Assembly (NCBI RefSeq): GCF_052113225.1
Contig: NZ_JBFRCT010000007.1
Span: forward strand, 248,001 to 312,000
From: Pristimantibacillus sp052113225
GTDB lineage: Bacteria > Bacillota > Bacilli > Paenibacillales > Paenibacillaceae
Length of the DNA stretch: 64,000 nt
Direction: 5' to 3'
Part shown: piece by piece, positions 52,508 to 60,665 of the stretch
How the letters are laid out: the number at the start of each line of letters is the position of its first letter
Numbering within the stretch: position 1 is the first letter of the stretch
The notes under the pieces: model-generated
The model's input: only the letters and a program-made list of their open reading frames with translations
Database searches by the model: none
Told to the model about the DNA's origin: nothing
Program-made: the position numbers and the translations under genes

Positions 52508-53118
52508 TGGGAGCATTGCGTTTAGCCGTCTTCGCATCAGGGCAAGGAACGAACTTCCAAGCCCTGGCCGATGCGGTGCGACAAGGAGGGCTCGATGCAA
52601 CCATCGAGCTTCTTGTTTGTGATAAGCCATCTGCTCCAGTAATAGAGCGGGCTCGCAAGGCGGGTGTGGATACTTTTATCTTTGTGCCAAAGGAATATTC
52701 ATCCCGTGAGGCTTACGAAACGGAAATACTAGCGGAGCTGCAGCGCCGCGGCATTGAACTGGTTGTATTGGCCGGTTATATGCGGATTATTACTTCTGTA
52801 CTCGTAGAGCCGTTTTATGGCCGTATGATTAATATTCATCCTGCTCTTCTGCCATCCTTCCCTGGTGTGAATGGCATTGGACAAGCGCTCGAGCATGGCG
52901 TGAAGGTTACAGGTGTTACTGTTCATTATGTGGATGGCGGTATGGACAGCGGGCCGATTATTGCACAAAGCGCCGTTGAAGTACTAAGCGGAGATACAGA
53001 GTCGACACTTGGCGAACGCATTCATGCTGCTGAGCAGCAGCTCTTCCCGCAGGTCGTGCAATGGATCGCGCAGGGCCGCGTTGTCCTGGACGGACGTAAC
53101 GTTACAGTTAAAGCTTAG
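52507..53118 (+). CDS. purN: Phosphoribosylglycinamide formyltransferase
   Basis: A 203-residue GAR transformylase using 10-formyl-THF. Motifs: AVFASGQGTNFQAL, the catalytic INIHPALLPSF region, and VHYVDGGMDSGPIIAQ with the active Asp. The usual PGxHG after the catalytic loop reads PGVNG. It is coupled to purM by a one-base overlap. A clear AAGGAGG is absent, which fits re-initiation. Confidence 0.96.
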   Translation: MGALRLAVFASGQGTNFQALADAVRQGGLDATIELLVCDKPSAPVIERARKAGVDTFIFVPKEYSSREAYETEILAELQRRGIELVVLAGYMRIITSVLVEPFYGRMINIHPALLPSFPGVNGIGQALEHGVKVTGVTVHYVDGGMDSGPIIAQSAVEVLSGDTESTLGERIHAAEQQLFPQVVQWIAQGRVVLDGRNVTVKA

Positions 53119-53166
53119 CTTTTGCTTTGAATATATAAGTACCTATTTTCGAGGAGGCAATTTCGC

Positions 53167-54717
53167 GTGGCAATTCGTAGAGCGTTAATTAGTGTTTCGG
53201 ACAAGACTGGCATTGTTGAATTTTCTCGTGAGCTGGCGGCTCAAGGCGTACAAATCATCTCGACAGGCGGTACGTTCAACCTGCTGGAGAAGGAAGGCAT
53301 TCCGGTTATCGGTATTTCCGATGTAACTGGCTTCCCTGAAATTTTGGACGGCCGTGTTAAAACGCTTCATCCTGCGGTTCACAGCGGACTTCTGGCTATC
53401 CGTGACAACGAAGAGCATCAAAAGGTTATGCAGGAGCTTGGCCTGGATTACATCGACCTTGTAGTTGTTAACCTGTATCCGTTCAAGCAAACGATCGCAA
53501 ACCCTAACGTAGAATATGAGGATGCTATCGAGAACATCGATATCGGCGGTCCTACAATGCTTCGTTCTGCTGCGAAAAACCATGCTTTCGTAACGGTTGT
53601 AGTAGATGCTAATGACTATGCTGCTGTAATCGAAGAGATCAAAGCAGGCGGCGATACTACACTTGAGACTCGCAAACGTCTGACAGCGAAAGTATTCCGT
53701 CATACAGCGGCTTACGATGCCCTTATTGCTGATTATCTGACAAAGCAAGTTGGCGAAGAGCTTCCTGAATCCTACACGGTCACTTACGAGAAAGTTCAAG
53801 ATCTGCGCTATGGCGAGAACCCGCATCAGAAGGCGGCGTTCTACAGCAAGCCGCTTGCACCTGTTGGCAACATTACGACTGCTGAACAGCTGCATGGCAA
53901 AGAATTGTCCTACAATAACATTAATGATGCTAACGCAGCACTTGCTATCGTCAAGGAATTTGACGAGCCAGCTTGTGTAGCAGTCAAACATATGAATCCA
54001 TGCGGCGTGGGTATCGGTGCTGACATCCACGAAGCTTATCAAAAAGCATACTCAGCAGACCCTACTTCTATCTTCGGTGGAATCGTTGCGGCGAACCGTA
54101 CGATCGGCGCTGACACAGCTGAGCTGCTGAGCCAAATCTTCCTCGAAATCATCATCGCGCCAGACTTCACACCAGAAGCGCTGGAAGTGCTGACGAAGAA
54201 GAAAAATATCCGTCTTCTTAAGCTTGGAGAGCTCTCGGCATCGGCTGCTGAGCGCAAATCGGATTGGCTGTCTACGACAGTTGACGGCGGTCTGCTCGTA
54301 CAAGAGAGCGACGTTCGCAGCTTGACGGAGGCTGATCTGCAGTTCGTAACGGACCGCAAACCAACAGAAGAAGAGTTGAAACAATTACTCTTCGGCTGGA
54401 AAGTTGTAAAGCATGTGAAATCGAACGCGATTTTGCTGGCGAAAAACAACATGACGATCGGCGTGGGTGCAGGCCAAATGAACCGCGTTGGTTCCGCTCG
54501 TATTGCGATCGAGCAAGCTGGTGAGCAAGCGGTTGGATCGGTACTTGCATCCGATGCATTCTTCCCAATGGGTGATACCGTTGAGCTTGCAGCAAAAGCT
54601 GGTATTACGGCTATTATCCAAACAGGCGGCTCGATCAAAGACGCAGAGTCGATCGAAGCAGCAAATAAGCATAATATCGCAATGGTGATGACAGGCGTTC
54701 GTCACTTTAAACACTAA
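53167..54717 (+). CDS. purH: Bifunctional AICAR formyltransferase / IMP cyclohydrolase
   Basis: A 516-residue enzyme doing the last two steps to IMP. The N-terminal cyclohydrolase domain has RALISVSDKTGIVEF and GRVKTLHPAVHSGLL; the formyltransferase domain has NPCGVG, the Lys/His region near AVKHMNPCG, and GVGAGQMNRVGSARIA. The start is GTG with GAGGAGGC upstream. A 12-bp inverted repeat separates it from purD. Confidence 0.97.
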   Translation: MAIRRALISVSDKTGIVEFSRELAAQGVQIISTGGTFNLLEKEGIPVIGISDVTGFPEILDGRVKTLHPAVHSGLLAIRDNEEHQKVMQELGLDYIDLVVVNLYPFKQTIANPNVEYEDAIENIDIGGPTMLRSAAKNHAFVTVVVDANDYAAVIEEIKAGGDTTLETRKRLTAKVFRHTAAYDALIADYLTKQVGEELPESYTVTYEKVQDLRYGENPHQKAAFYSKPLAPVGNITTAEQLHGKELSYNNINDANAALAIVKEFDEPACVAVKHMNPCGVGIGADIHEAYQKAYSADPTSIFGGIVAANRTIGADTAELLSQIFLEIIIAPDFTPEALEVLTKKKNIRLLKLGELSASAAERKSDWLSTTVDGGLLVQESDVRSLTEADLQFVTDRKPTEEELKQLLFGWKVVKHVKSNAILLAKNNMTIGVGAGQMNRVGSARIAIEQAGEQAVGSVLASDAFFPMGDTVELAAKAGITAIIQTGGSIKDAESIEAANKHNIAMVMTGVRHFKH

Positions 54718-54729
54718 GAGAGCAAGTTG

Positions 54730-54783
54730 AATAGCGAAGCTTCTTCCGGGTCATTATGGCGCGGCAAGACCAGCTTCGCTATT
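54730..54783 (+). other. Perfect 12-bp inverted repeat between purH and purD
   Basis: AATAGCGAAGCT (54730-54741) pairs with AGCTTCGCTATT (54772-54783) across a 30-nt loop. No T run follows, so it is more likely an mRNA stability element than a terminator. Confidence 0.55.
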
Positions 54784-54831
54784 AGCTATTAATTAAGATA
54801 AGTATCTATCATCAGGGGGTAAATAAGAGCG

Positions 54832-56100
54832 ATGAGAATTTTAGTTGTCGGCGGCGGCGGTCGCGAGCATGCTGTTGTCTGGGCGCTGAAGAAAAGCGAG
54901 AAGGTTAAAGAAGTATTTTGTGCACCAGGTAATGCAGGTATTGCGCAAATTGCAGATTGCGTGCCAATCGCCGTTGATCAATTTGATGAGCTTGTGAAGT
55001 TTGCAAAGGATGCATCTATTGATCTTGTCTTCATCGGTCCGGACGATCCACTTGCAGCAGGTATCGTAGATGCGTTCGAAGCGCATAACATTCCGGTCTA
55101 TGGCCCGAACAAAGCGGCAGCGGAGATTGAAGGCAGCAAGATCTTCATGAAGGACCTGCTTCGCAAATACAATATCCCAACTGCTAAATACGAGACTTTC
55201 ACTGAATATGAAACAGCTCTTACTTATTTGCGTGAACAATCCGTGCCAATCGTTATTAAAGCGGATGGTCTTGCAGCAGGCAAAGGCGTAACGGTTGCTT
55301 ACTCGTTGGAAGAAGCAGAGCAAGCGCTCAGAGAAGCCATGGTTGATAAAGTATTCGGTGATGCTGGCAACCAAATTGTCATCGAAGAATTCCTCGAGGG
55401 CCAAGAAATGTCGATCCTCGCTTTTGTGGATGGTGAGACGGTTAAAGCAATGGTACCGGCGCAAGACCACAAACCGGTATTTGATAACGACAAAGGCCCA
55501 AATACAGGCGGTATGGGTACATACACTCCACTGCCGCATATCGAGCAATCGATTATCGACGAGTCGATCCAGAATATTATTATTCCTACGGCTAAAGCGA
55601 TGGTAAGCGAAGGACGTCCATTCCGCGGCGTATTGTTCGCTGGTCTGATGATTACGAAAGATGGCCCAAAAACAATTGAATTTAACGCTCGTATGGGCGA
55701 CCCTGAAACACAAGTTGTATTGCCGCGCCTCAAAACCGAGCTGGTTGACGTTGTTCTTGCGTCTTTGAACGGACGTCTGGATCAATTGGAGCTTGAGTGG
55801 AGCGAAGAAGCAGCGGTATGTGTCATCGTTGCATCAGAAGGCTACCCGGCATCGTATCCAAAAGGCCTTGAGATTACAGGCCTTGAGGCAGCAGAAGCAC
55901 AAGGCGCGCTTGTCTTCCATGCTGGAACTGCCGAGCAGGATGGTAAAATCGTGACTAGCGGCGGCCGTGTTCTTGGCGTTGTTGGCCGTGGCCGCGATAT
56001 CGCGGAAGCACGTGCCCGCGCTTATGAAGCGGTAAGCGTCATTCATTTCGACGGCATGCATAGCCGTACGGATATTGCAGCAAAAGCGTTGAAGGGCTAA
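54832..56100 (+). CDS. purD: Phosphoribosylamine-glycine ligase
   Basis: A 422-residue ATP-grasp GAR synthetase. The start is RILVVGGGGREHAVVWAL. The ATP-grasp motifs are PIVIKADGLAAGKGVTVA, GPNTGGMGTYTP and EFNARMGDPETQVVLPRL. AGGGGG lies about 12 nt upstream. It is the last gene of the purine operon and is followed by a strong terminator. Confidence 0.97.
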   Translation: MRILVVGGGGREHAVVWALKKSEKVKEVFCAPGNAGIAQIADCVPIAVDQFDELVKFAKDASIDLVFIGPDDPLAAGIVDAFEAHNIPVYGPNKAAAEIEGSKIFMKDLLRKYNIPTAKYETFTEYETALTYLREQSVPIVIKADGLAAGKGVTVAYSLEEAEQALREAMVDKVFGDAGNQIVIEEFLEGQEMSILAFVDGETVKAMVPAQDHKPVFDNDKGPNTGGMGTYTPLPHIEQSIIDESIQNIIIPTAKAMVSEGRPFRGVLFAGLMITKDGPKTIEFNARMGDPETQVVLPRLKTELVDVVLASLNGRLDQLELEWSEEAAVCVIVASEGYPASYPKGLEITGLEAAEAQGALVFHAGTAEQDGKIVTSGGRVLGVVGRGRDIAEARARAYEAVSVIHFDGMHSRTDIAAKALKG

Positions 56101-56120
56101 GCCTACTTATAGCCATGTAA

Positions 56121-56175
56121 AACAAAGAAAGCGGTCAGCAGGTATTCACCTGTATGACCGCTTTCTTTGTTTTTC
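56121..56175 (+). terminator. Terminator of the purine operon
   Basis: AACAAAGAAAGCGGTCA pairs with TGACCGCTTTCTTTGTT, with inner GCAGGT/ACCTGT, followed by a T tract. Confidence 0.92.
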
Positions 56176-56186
56176 TTCTTGCAACA

Positions 56187-56390
56187 CTGGATTATATACA
56201 GTCTGAATACTGTAAACAGGTAGTGCTCATTCTACAATGGATTCCATACAGTAAAATCTGCTCTTTTGGTCAATTCCAGCTCAAATTTATAAAATGACTG
56301 GATGAAATCCAGCACAACCTAGGCTGTAGCATTTGAGGACTTATTATTACTGTACAAAATCCAATGTAGTGTGGACTCTTTGTCTTGCGG
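56187..56390. repeat. Intergenic element with four 15-bp palindromic sites, copy B
   Basis: CTGGATTATATACAG (56187), ATGGATTCCATACAG (56237), CTGGATGAAATCCAG (56298, a perfect palindrome) and CTGTACAAAATCCAA (56350). Spacing is 50, 61 and 52 bp, against 49, 62 and 52 in copy A at 32137-32314. It lies between the purD terminator and the small membrane protein gene. Confidence 0.6.
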
Positions 56391-56391
56391 G

Positions 56392-56520
56392 CTATTCCTT
56401 GTAGAACAGCAGACTGCGTTCAAAGATAATAACTAACACGGCAACGAAGATGCCGACAAGCAATAAAACCGTTAGCCAATGATCTTTGAGCCAGGATATC
56501 CAGATCGGCAAGGGGATCAT
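56392..56520 (-). CDS. Small single-pass membrane protein (42 or 39 residues)
   Basis: A short frame on the minus strand. From ATG 56520 the protein has 42 residues; from TTG 56511 it has 39. AAGGAG touches the ATG but lies 9 nt before the TTG, so the TTG (MPIWISW...) is the better start. The protein has a short polar region (LKDHW), one hydrophobic helix of ~20 residues (LTVLLLVGIFVAVLVIIF) and a charged tail with ERS and YKE. The composition and the ribosome site argue for a real gene. I do not recognise a family. It stands alone between the palindromic element and the hydrolase promoter. Confidence 0.5.
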   Translation of the reverse strand: MIPLPIWISWLKDHWLTVLLLVGIFVAVLVIIFERSLLFYKE

Positions 56521-56628
56521 CTCCTTGGATGGGCATTAATGCGCTAATTGTAGAGTGATCTATGAGAGGCCGTGTTATTCATAACAGATGCAAAATTATT
56601 GGACCGGCTGACGGACAGAATAAGACTA

Positions 56629-56680
56629 TTGACACCATCCTTATACAGATGATACTATGAACTCAATTAAATCATAGTAT
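56629..56680 (+). promoter_or_regulatory. Promoter and operator-like palindrome of the hydrolase gene
   Basis: TTGACA (56629-56634), an 18-nt spacer and TACTAT (56653-56658). ATACTATGA (56652-56660) and TCATAGTAT (56672-56680) form a perfect inverted repeat overlapping the -10 and start-point region, as a repressor site would. Confidence 0.55.
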
Positions 56681-56732
56681 TCGGGTAGGAATTATATATA
56701 AATGAGAAAGTAACCGCAGGAGGACATCTTTT

Positions 56733-57554
56733 ATGGAAAAACAATTATTGCTGCGTCATGAAGGGCTTGAGTTGACAGCTACGCTTCATTATCCAACGGA
56801 TCATGCGAAGGACAATTCACAAAAGAAGCAGGCCATTATTATATGCCATGGATTTATCGGTAGCCGGGTAGGCGTTGATCGCTTGTTCGTCAAGACAGCA
56901 CGTGCGCTTGCTGCGCAGGGTTCCTACGTGCTTCGGTTTGATTATGGCGGCTGCGGAGAGAGCAATGGCGATTATGGTGCGCTGGGCTTTGACAGCATGA
57001 TCGACCAGACTCGTACGGTTATTGATTATGTAGCGGAGATGGACTGTGTCGATCCAAGAAGGATTGTTCTGCTGGGACATAGTCTGGGCGGTGCGATAGC
57101 CATTATGACAGCTGTCCGTGACAAACGAGTAAAACGTCTCGTCTTATGGTCGCCAGTAGCTTATCCGTTTAATGATATTGTTCGTATCGTGGGCCGTTCT
57201 GGCTACGACGAGGCTGTGCAAAAGGGCAGTACCGATTATGCAGGCTTTACCCTTCAGCCAGTATTCTTCGAATCGCTGCTGCAGCACCAGCCATTCCAAT
57301 CGGCAACGCGTTTTGGGGGAGAGGTACTGCTTGTTCACGGTACAAGCGACGATCTTATTCCAGTGGACTACAGCTTCTTGTACCAGAAAGTGTTCTGGAC
57401 GCGCAGCGACGGGCTATGCGATAAAGAGATTATTTTCCAGGCTAATCATACTTACTCCTCAAGGCATCACCAGGAGGAATCGATCCGTGTCACTTCCGAG
57501 TGGCTGGAGGGGCTCGATAAACAGCAACAGGATTGGCATAACTGGAGCATTTAG
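56733..57554 (+). CDS. Alpha/beta hydrolase
   Basis: A 273-residue cytoplasmic serine hydrolase. The nucleophile elbow is GHSLGG with Ser117, the oxyanion region is CHGFIGSRVGVDR, and candidates for the acid and His are in GTSDDLIP and QANHTYSS. It is like the BAAT/DLH-type acyl esterases annotated as 'alpha/beta fold hydrolase'. AGGAGGAC lies about 8 nt upstream. The substrate is unknown. The gene has its own promoter with a palindrome at the start point. The next gene is 84 bp downstream, with no clear terminator between. Confidence 0.88.
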   Translation: MEKQLLLRHEGLELTATLHYPTDHAKDNSQKKQAIIICHGFIGSRVGVDRLFVKTARALAAQGSYVLRFDYGGCGESNGDYGALGFDSMIDQTRTVIDYVAEMDCVDPRRIVLLGHSLGGAIAIMTAVRDKRVKRLVLWSPVAYPFNDIVRIVGRSGYDEAVQKGSTDYAGFTLQPVFFESLLQHQPFQSATRFGGEVLLVHGTSDDLIPVDYSFLYQKVFWTRSDGLCDKEIIFQANHTYSSRHHQEESIRVTSEWLEGLDKQQQDWHNWSI

Positions 57555-57638
57555 GAAGACAATCCCCGCGTTTTATGATTAAATGGTAGTATTCGACTTT
57601 TTCGACTCTATCATTCTCTACTAAAAGGCGGGGAACTC

Positions 57639-58703
57639 ATGGGCAGACGATTACGCTGCGTATTCATTTTTGGTTTACTAATCCTAGTATTAGCAGCATG
57701 CGGCAGCAGTGCGGGCAGCAAAACAGAGGAGGCTGCACCAACACCTACAGTATCAACCGAGCCGGAGGCTACGCCAATGCTAGAACCAACACCGGAACTT
57801 GGCTTTACAGCTCCTCTGACAGGACTGAAACGTGAAACGGAAGCAGCGGCACGACCAGTTGCGGTCATGATCAATAATTTGAAGCCGGCGCGTCCGCAAT
57901 CGGGGCTCACAAATGCCGACGTTGTATGGGAAGTATTAGCCGAAGGCGGGATCACACGGCTTGTTGCGATATTTCAAAGCACAGATGCGGTGAATGACGC
58001 GATTGGTCCGATCCGCAGTATTCGTCCTTACTTGATTGATATTGGAGAAAGTTATGGCGCTATTCTAGCCCACTCAGGGGCAAGTAATGACGGCTATGAT
58101 ATTTTGCAGCATCAGAACAAGCCTTATCTCGATGAGATTTCGAATGCAGGTCCTTATTTCTGGCGCAGCAAGGATCGTAAGGCTCCACATAATTTGTACT
58201 CTGAGCTTGCGAAGCTGCGAGCCGGGGCGGAGAAGAAAGGCTACAAGAGCGATGTAACGGTTCCCACCTATCCATTTGCAGAAGAGGGCTCGACAGCTTC
58301 GGGAGAAGCGGCAGCATCTATTGAGATCAAATTTTTACTGAAGGATTATAAAGTCTCCTATGCGTATGACGAAGCCAGTGGGGTTTACAAACGTTCCATT
58401 AACGACGAACCACATACCGATCTTAATAACGGCGAGCAGTTGACTGCTGTCAATGTGGTTGTGCTTGGCGCGAACCATAAGACACTGGATGATTATGGTC
58501 GTCTGTCCGTTGATCTGCATGCGGGAGGCTCTGCTTTATTGTTCCAGAAAGGCAAAGTCGTCGAATGTGAATGGATACGAAGCAACGACAACATGGTTCG
58601 TCTTATGAAAGACGGAGCAGAGCTCGCTTTTATTCCGGGGAAAACGTTCTTCCACGTCGTTCCGAATACACCGACTTTTGCAGAGCATGTGATTTATGGG
58701 TAA
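57639..58703 (+). CDS. DUF3048 domain lipoprotein (YerB-like)
   Basis: A 354-residue lipoprotein with signal peptide and lipobox VLAAC (Cys about 21), then a Thr/Pro/Glu-rich linker (residues 28-55). The DUF3048 body carries PVAVMINNLKPARPQSGL, VWEVLAEGGITRLVAIFQS, GPIRSIRPYLIDI and the C-terminal domain ending in FHVVPNT. This is the YerB layout of B. subtilis. The function is not established; it is an extracytoplasmic, membrane-tethered protein. AAAGGCGGGG precedes the ATG. A terminator lies ~75 bp after the stop. Confidence 0.9.
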   Translation: MGRRLRCVFIFGLLILVLAACGSSAGSKTEEAAPTPTVSTEPEATPMLEPTPELGFTAPLTGLKRETEAAARPVAVMINNLKPARPQSGLTNADVVWEVLAEGGITRLVAIFQSTDAVNDAIGPIRSIRPYLIDIGESYGAILAHSGASNDGYDILQHQNKPYLDEISNAGPYFWRSKDRKAPHNLYSELAKLRAGAEKKGYKSDVTVPTYPFAEEGSTASGEAAASIEIKFLLKDYKVSYAYDEASGVYKRSINDEPHTDLNNGEQLTAVNVVVLGANHKTLDDYGRLSVDLHAGGSALLFQKGKVVECEWIRSNDNMVRLMKDGAELAFIPGKTFFHVVPNTPTFAEHVIYG

Positions 58704-58778
58704 AAAATAAACTTGTCGGACACACTCTAATTAGGTGTAGAGGGTGACCGCGTAAACAGCCATAAAGGATATAATGGC

Positions 58779-58810
58779 GGTGCGCTCCTATGCGGAGCGC
58801 ACCTTTTTAT
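58779..58810 (+). terminator. Terminator after the DUF3048 gene
   Basis: GGTGCGCTCC pairs with GGAGCGCACC across TATGC, followed by TTTTT and a longer T run. Confidence 0.9.
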
Positions 58811-58846
58811 ATTTTTTTTGCAAAAACGCAAACTTTTCATAAATCC

Positions 58847-58888
58847 TTTACATTCCCTTAACAATTCTAAAGTAAACTGTGTTAAGAT
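58847..58888 (+). promoter_or_regulatory. Possible Pho box and promoter of the phosphate transporter genes
   Basis: TTTACA (58847-58852) and TTAACA (58858-58863) are direct repeats with an 11-bp period, resembling PhoP boxes (TT[ACT]ACA). TAAGAT (58883-58888) is a plausible -10 without a good -35, as expected of an activated promoter. Only two of the usual four repeats are convincing. Confidence 0.4.
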
Positions 58889-58944
58889 ATTGTGGGCTCA
58901 TTTCGAATGAAGCCTAACCATCCAGTCAGGTAAAGGGGATTAAG

Positions 58945-59556
58945 ATGTTTAAGAAAAAGGATATTTTCTTTAAGACTTTTGAAGAAATGGCAGATACACT
59001 GGTTGATGCAATTGAATATTTCTCAAGTGGTGTTTCGGACCTGTCGGATGTTACTCTGTTTGCAAAAACAATGAAAGAGTACGAAAGCAAATGTGACCAA
59101 TATGTTCACACCATTCTGAAAGAACTGAACAAAACGTTCATTACCCCAATTGAGCGAGAAGATATTATGGCATTAACTTCGTCTCTGGATGATGTGCTTG
59201 ACGGTATTGAAGCTTGCGCATCCCGCTTTGAGATGTACAATATTCAAGAAAAAGACGAGTACATAACGCTGTTCGGCGATATTTTGCTTCGTTCGGCGAA
59301 CCAAATCAAGAAAGCAATCTACTTGCTGACAGACAAGAAGCTGCTTGCCATTCGAGAGCCAAACATTGCGCTTAACGAACTGGAGAACCAAGCCGATGAT
59401 CTGCTTCGCGTAAGCATTAAGAGCCTGTTCACGAATGTGAAGGATCCGATTGAGCTCATGAAACGGAAAGAAATCTACGAAATGTTGGAGCAAACGACCG
59501 ACTACTGCGAAGATGTAGCGAATACGCTGGAATCGATCATTATGCGCAACAGCTAA
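58945..59556 (+). CDS. DUF47 (PhoU-like) accessory protein of the PiT transporter
   Basis: A 203-residue all-helical protein of the DUF47/YkaA family, distantly related to PhoU. It begins FKKKDIFFKTFEEMADT, typical of the family, and has the acidic helix EREDIMALTSSLDDVLDGIEA with metal-cluster-like Glu/Asp residues. AAAGGGGATT lies about 7 nt upstream. It lies 29 bp before the PiT transporter gene, the standard pairing; the protein is thought to modulate transport. Cytoplasmic. Confidence 0.93.
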   Translation: MFKKKDIFFKTFEEMADTLVDAIEYFSSGVSDLSDVTLFAKTMKEYESKCDQYVHTILKELNKTFITPIEREDIMALTSSLDDVLDGIEACASRFEMYNIQEKDEYITLFGDILLRSANQIKKAIYLLTDKKLLAIREPNIALNELENQADDLLRVSIKSLFTNVKDPIELMKRKEIYEMLEQTTDYCEDVANTLESIIMRNS

Positions 59557-59585
59557 GCTTACACGGAGAGTAGGAGTCAATTCAA

Positions 59586-60581
59586 ATGGATTCAATCACA
59601 ATATGGATGGTTGTCATATTCGCGCTCGGTTTTGACTTTATAAACGGGTTCCATGATACGGCTAACGCCATCGCCACAACGGTATCTACGAGAGCACTTA
59701 AGCCTCGGGTAGCCATTATTATGGCTGCTTGTATGAACTTTGTTGGGGCCGTTACCTTTACAGGGGTTGCCAAGAAGATCGGCAGCGGTGTCGCTAACCC
59801 GGCTGATTTACCTAACGGGGTAGAGATCGTTATAGCCGCACTTATATCGGCCATTATCTGGAACCTGCTTACCTGGTGGTTCGGCATCCCTTCTTCCTCG
59901 TCGCATGCTTTGATCGGTTCGCTTGCCGGTGCTGTAGCATCCGGGGCAGGATTTGATGCGATCAACGCACATGGTTTTGTCGATATCATTAAAGCGCTTA
60001 TTTTCTCGCCGCTTATTGCGTTTACAATCGGTTTTATCATCATGTGGATTCTGAAGCGAATATTTGCGAGGTCCAGTCCCCATCAGGTGAACAAAAGCTT
60101 CCGGTTCGGTCAGATTCTAACCGCGGCATTTCAATCGTTCTCCCATGGTACGAATGATGCTCAGAAGGCGATGGGTATTATTACATTCGCACTGGTAGCT
60201 GGAGGTATTCAGGATCATCTGGATGTTCCATTGTGGGTTAAGATGTCGGCCGCTTTGTCCATGGCACTTGGTACATCGATTGGCGGATGGAAGATTATTA
60301 AGACAATGGGTACAAAAATCTTCAAGATAGAGCCAATCAACGGCTTCGCTGCAGACGTAGGCTCGGCTGGTGTTATCTTGACTGCAACGATGTTGGAGCT
60401 TCCTGTCAGCACGACGCATGTTATTACGTCTTCGATTCTCGGTGTTGGCAGCGCGAAGCGCTTCTCTAGTGTCCGTTGGTCGCTCGCTGGCAAGATTGTT
60501 ATCGCTTGGGTAATCACAATTCCAATTACGGCGCTCTTAGCGGCAGCCATCTTTTGGATTATTGATAAGGTGTTCTTCTAA
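59586..60581 (+). CDS. pit: Inorganic phosphate transporter, PiT family
   Basis: A 331-residue membrane protein with ~10 segments. The two PiT signatures are visible: GFHDTANAIATTVSTRAL near the N-terminus and FQSFSHGTNDAQKAMGII in the second half, with the usual inverted duplication. It carries phosphate, probably as a metal-phosphate complex, with proton coupling. The start is ATG with GGAGAGTAGGAG upstream. It is coupled to the DUF47 gene and possibly controlled by the Pho-box-like repeats. A strong terminator follows. Confidence 0.95.
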   Translation: MDSITIWMVVIFALGFDFINGFHDTANAIATTVSTRALKPRVAIIMAACMNFVGAVTFTGVAKKIGSGVANPADLPNGVEIVIAALISAIIWNLLTWWFGIPSSSSHALIGSLAGAVASGAGFDAINAHGFVDIIKALIFSPLIAFTIGFIIMWILKRIFARSSPHQVNKSFRFGQILTAAFQSFSHGTNDAQKAMGIITFALVAGGIQDHLDVPLWVKMSAALSMALGTSIGGWKIIKTMGTKIFKIEPINGFAADVGSAGVILTATMLELPVSTTHVITSSILGVGSAKRFSSVRWSLAGKIVIAWVITIPITALLAAAIFWIIDKVFF

Positions 60582-60607
60582 GTTTGGACGAGCTATAAGT
60601 AAGAATA

Positions 60608-60650
60608 TAAAAGTGCCGGGAAGTCCATTTGGACACTCCCGGCACTTTTA
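60608..60650. terminator. Bidirectional terminator between pit and the LPMO pseudogene
   Basis: AAAAGTGCCGGGA pairs with TCCCGGCACTTTT, with A/T tracts on both sides. Confidence 0.9.
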
Positions 60651-60665
60651 TATTTATTCTTCTAT

